Below, piece by piece: positions 62,566-64,000 of a stretch of DNA of 64,000 bases (the stretch's first letter is position 1; each line of letters starts with the position of its first letter). The notes under the pieces were generated by a model. That model saw only the letters and a list, made by a program, of their open reading frames with translations, was not told the DNA's origin and did no database searches. The DNA lies in contig JAZREN010000028.1 in the NCBI GenBank assembly GCA_045660825.1, positions 26,029 to 90,028 on the forward strand, in the 5' to 3' direction. This DNA comes from HGM04593 sp045660825 (GTDB lineage: Bacteria; Bacteroidota; Bacteroidia; Bacteroidales; Bacteroidaceae). Both the position numbers and the translations under genes were made by a program.

Positions 62566-62838
62566 TGAAAGCTCGTGCAAACGAGCAAAATGCAAAGCTC
62601 GCTTTAGCATTTTACTGCGAGTGCAGCCGAGGTTCAAGCGCACGAAGTGCGATTAAAGCTACGAGTGAGTGAGCAAAAGCCAAGCTTGCTTGAGCTTTTA
62701 CAGCGGCAACGCGGATGAGCGTTGCTTGCGACGACTGAACCTTCAGGTTTACAAAGGAGTGCGACAAAGTCGCCTCAAAGTAGGTTCAAGTGCACGAAGT
62801 GCGGTTAAAGGTCAAAATTAAACAACATAAATCAAAAC
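62566..62838 (+). repeat. Dispersed palindromic repeat, copies B and B2
   Basis: This fills the gap between two genes. Copy B (62566-62660) starts GTGAAAGCTCGTGCAAACG directly after the upstream stop, followed by GCAAAGCTCGCTTTAGCATT, GCGAGTGCAGCCGAGGTTC and AAGCGCACGAAGTGCG. A shortened copy, B2, follows (about 62661-62738: AGCAAAAGCCAAGCTTGCTT, GAGCTTTTACAGCGG). The flank GGTTCAAGnGCACGAAGTGC occurs at 62631-62650 and again at about 62783-62802. No gene is present. Confidence 0.75.
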
Positions 62839-63849
62839 ATGAACGGTAAATTGAGCAAATTCAAAATTGTGTTCCTGCTTTTCCTTATAGTAGGAACATT
62901 CTACATTCTCAGGAACCACACACCCGAGGTATACACAACCAACAGCGGGTACATATTCGGCACACAGTACAACATCAAGTACAAGAGCGTGGAGGATTTG
63001 CACGAGGAGATAAAAGCGACCCTGATGCAGGTGGACAACTCCCTGTCGATGTTCAACAGAAACTCAATAATAAGCGCATTCAACAGCAACAGGGACACCG
63101 TTGCCAACGAGATGTTCACTGAGGTATTCAACCTTGCACAAGAGATTTCGGCAAAGACAGACGGTGCGTTTGACATCACCGTTGCTCCGCTTGTGAACGC
63201 ATGGGGCTTTGGTTTCAAGAAGGGCGAGCTGCCCGACAGCGCAACCGTTGAGGAGCTGCGCAGCAAGGTGGGCTATACCACCGTGGCATTGGTTGACGGA
63301 AAGGTCGTGAAGCAGAACCCGGGCACAATGCTCGACTGCGGCGCAATAGCAAAGGGATATGGATGTGACGCCGTGGCACGCTTGTTCGACAGCAAGAATG
63401 TGGCAGACTACATGATTGAGATTGGTGGCGAAGTGGTGACAAAAGGCAAGAACGACCGTGGAACCGAGTGGAACATAAGCATAAGCAAGCCAACGGAGAA
63501 CACCACAGGCAGCCACAATGCACACCAGAGAATCATTGCCATCAGCGGCAAGGCCATGGCAACATCGGGCAACTACCGCAACTTCCGCATAGAGAACGGA
63601 AAGAAGTTTGCCCACACTATTGACCCACGCACAGGATACCCCGTACAGCACTCATTGCTCAGCGCAACGGTAATTGCCGAGAACTGCGCCAAGGCCGATG
63701 CCTACGCCACATCGTTCATGGTAATGGGACTTGAAAAAGCCATAGAACAGTGCAAAAACGATGGCATTGAAGCTTTCCTGATATATGCCGACGAGAACGG
63801 CGGGTTGCAGACATACGCAACGGAAGGTTTCAACAAGTATATCAAATGA
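62839..63849 (+). CDS. apbE: FAD:protein FMN transferase (ApbE)
   Basis: A 336-residue flavin transferase that attaches FMN to threonines of proteins such as the Nqr/Rnf subunits, acting at the periplasmic face. An N-terminal signal anchor (IVFLLFLIVGTFYIL) precedes the catalytic domain: GTQYNIKY, SMFNRNSIISAFN, TDGAFDITVAPLVNAWGFG, DCGAIAKGYGCD, ATSGNYRNF and HTIDPRTGYP. The late Asp in CAKADAYATSFMVMG completes the Mg/FAD site. The length is normal. No target gene lies in the window. Confidence 0.95.
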   Translation: MNGKLSKFKIVFLLFLIVGTFYILRNHTPEVYTTNSGYIFGTQYNIKYKSVEDLHEEIKATLMQVDNSLSMFNRNSIISAFNSNRDTVANEMFTEVFNLAQEISAKTDGAFDITVAPLVNAWGFGFKKGELPDSATVEELRSKVGYTTVALVDGKVVKQNPGTMLDCGAIAKGYGCDAVARLFDSKNVADYMIEIGGEVVTKGKNDRGTEWNISISKPTENTTGSHNAHQRIIAISGKAMATSGNYRNFRIENGKKFAHTIDPRTGYPVQHSLLSATVIAENCAKADAYATSFMVMGLEKAIEQCKNDGIEAFLIYADENGGLQTYATEGFNKYIK

Positions 63850-63857
63850 AAAAAAAC

Positions 63858-63905
63858 AGGGGGGTGACTCAAAAGTAAAAAGGGTCGCCCTCTTATTTTC
63901 TTTTA
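63858..63905 (+). terminator. Terminator-like hairpin after apbE
   Basis: GGGTGAC (63862-63868) pairs with GTCGCCC (63884-63890) with one G-U pair around an A-rich loop, followed by a T-rich stretch. Confidence 0.6.
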
Positions 63906-63943
63906 TCTCATTTGCGCTCTGAAGCAAGATAAATTGTAAAAAT

Positions 63944-63978
63944 ATAGCTATTCCTTTGATAAACATTGGAATAGCTAT
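63944..63978. repeat. Inverted repeat at the right edge
   Basis: ATAGCTATTCC (63944-63954) and its exact complement at 63968-63978 are separated by 13 bases. The region 63906-64000 holds no gene. The palindrome could be the edge of a mobile element or a regulatory site, but the window ends here. Confidence 0.6.
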
Positions 63979-64000
63979 TGTTCGTTTGGGGAAATTTTAT

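Overview
The window is a piece of a Bacteroidales chromosome, most likely Prevotellaceae or Bacteroidaceae. The evidence is: promoters of the Bacteroidota type (TTTG, about 19 bases, then TAnnTTTG or TATCTTCG) with no strong Shine-Dalgarno sites; several secreted proteins ending in a type IX secretion-like tail (pattern IYDLSGRR...GIYIVNGKKVLVK); a type III glutamine synthetase; a histone H1-like small protein; and families typical of this order (DUF4836, DUF4199, DUF6452, DUF6048, PorT-like and FadL-like barrels). Most genes are ordinary housekeeping genes. No intact insertion sequence, prophage or CRISPR array was seen.

Layout. 1-2835: the tail of a secreted protein, then an AT-rich pair of unknown genes (601-2835) that looks accessory. 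3171-9645: tex (-), tkt-rpiB (+) and a FadL-type barrel (+). 9729-16792 (-): a hypothetical gene with ribE, an M60 metallopeptidase, and glnN. 17240-21655 (+): three overlapping genes for an N-formylglutamate-amidohydrolase-like membrane protein, a RimK-like ATP-grasp ligase and a FolC/Mur-like ligase. This is the best candidate for an undescribed pathway. 21827-27889 (+): nagA, dcp, a lipoprotein, dCMP deaminase and an S41 protease. 27954-28310: tRNA-Gly(CCC) followed by partial copies of its own 3' end. 28531-35232: uvrA with a CHU-C-type protein (-), a LysM/periplasmic-binding fusion and a PorT-like barrel (+), and a small zinc-ribbon protein (-). 35378-44567 (-): GH2 beta-galactosidase, a DUF4836 lipoprotein and rfbACDB for dTDP-L-rhamnose, all closely packed. 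44860-48475: a histone H1-like gene (-), a Wzc-type tyrosine kinase (+) and the SRP RNA (-). 48901-57828 (+): three related secreted multidomain proteins, two of which carry long Gly-Thr dipeptide tracts inside Ig-like domains. 58080-63849: a thioredoxin-like lipoprotein, a sugar nucleotidyltransferase (-), a DUF4199/GT2/DUF6452/DUF6048 operon and apbE.

How the parts relate. tkt and rpiB overlap by one base and act in the non-oxidative pentose phosphate pathway. rfbACDB is a complete dTDP-rhamnose pathway. The overlapping starts and stops at 17240-21655 imply co-translation of two amide-bond-forming ligases with one hydrolase. The intergenic DNA from 48 kb to 63 kb carries a dispersed imperfect-palindrome repeat of about 100 bases, often sitting directly after stop codons, and stray copies of the VLVK-stop gene end. 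This suggests active recombination around the secreted-protein paralogues.
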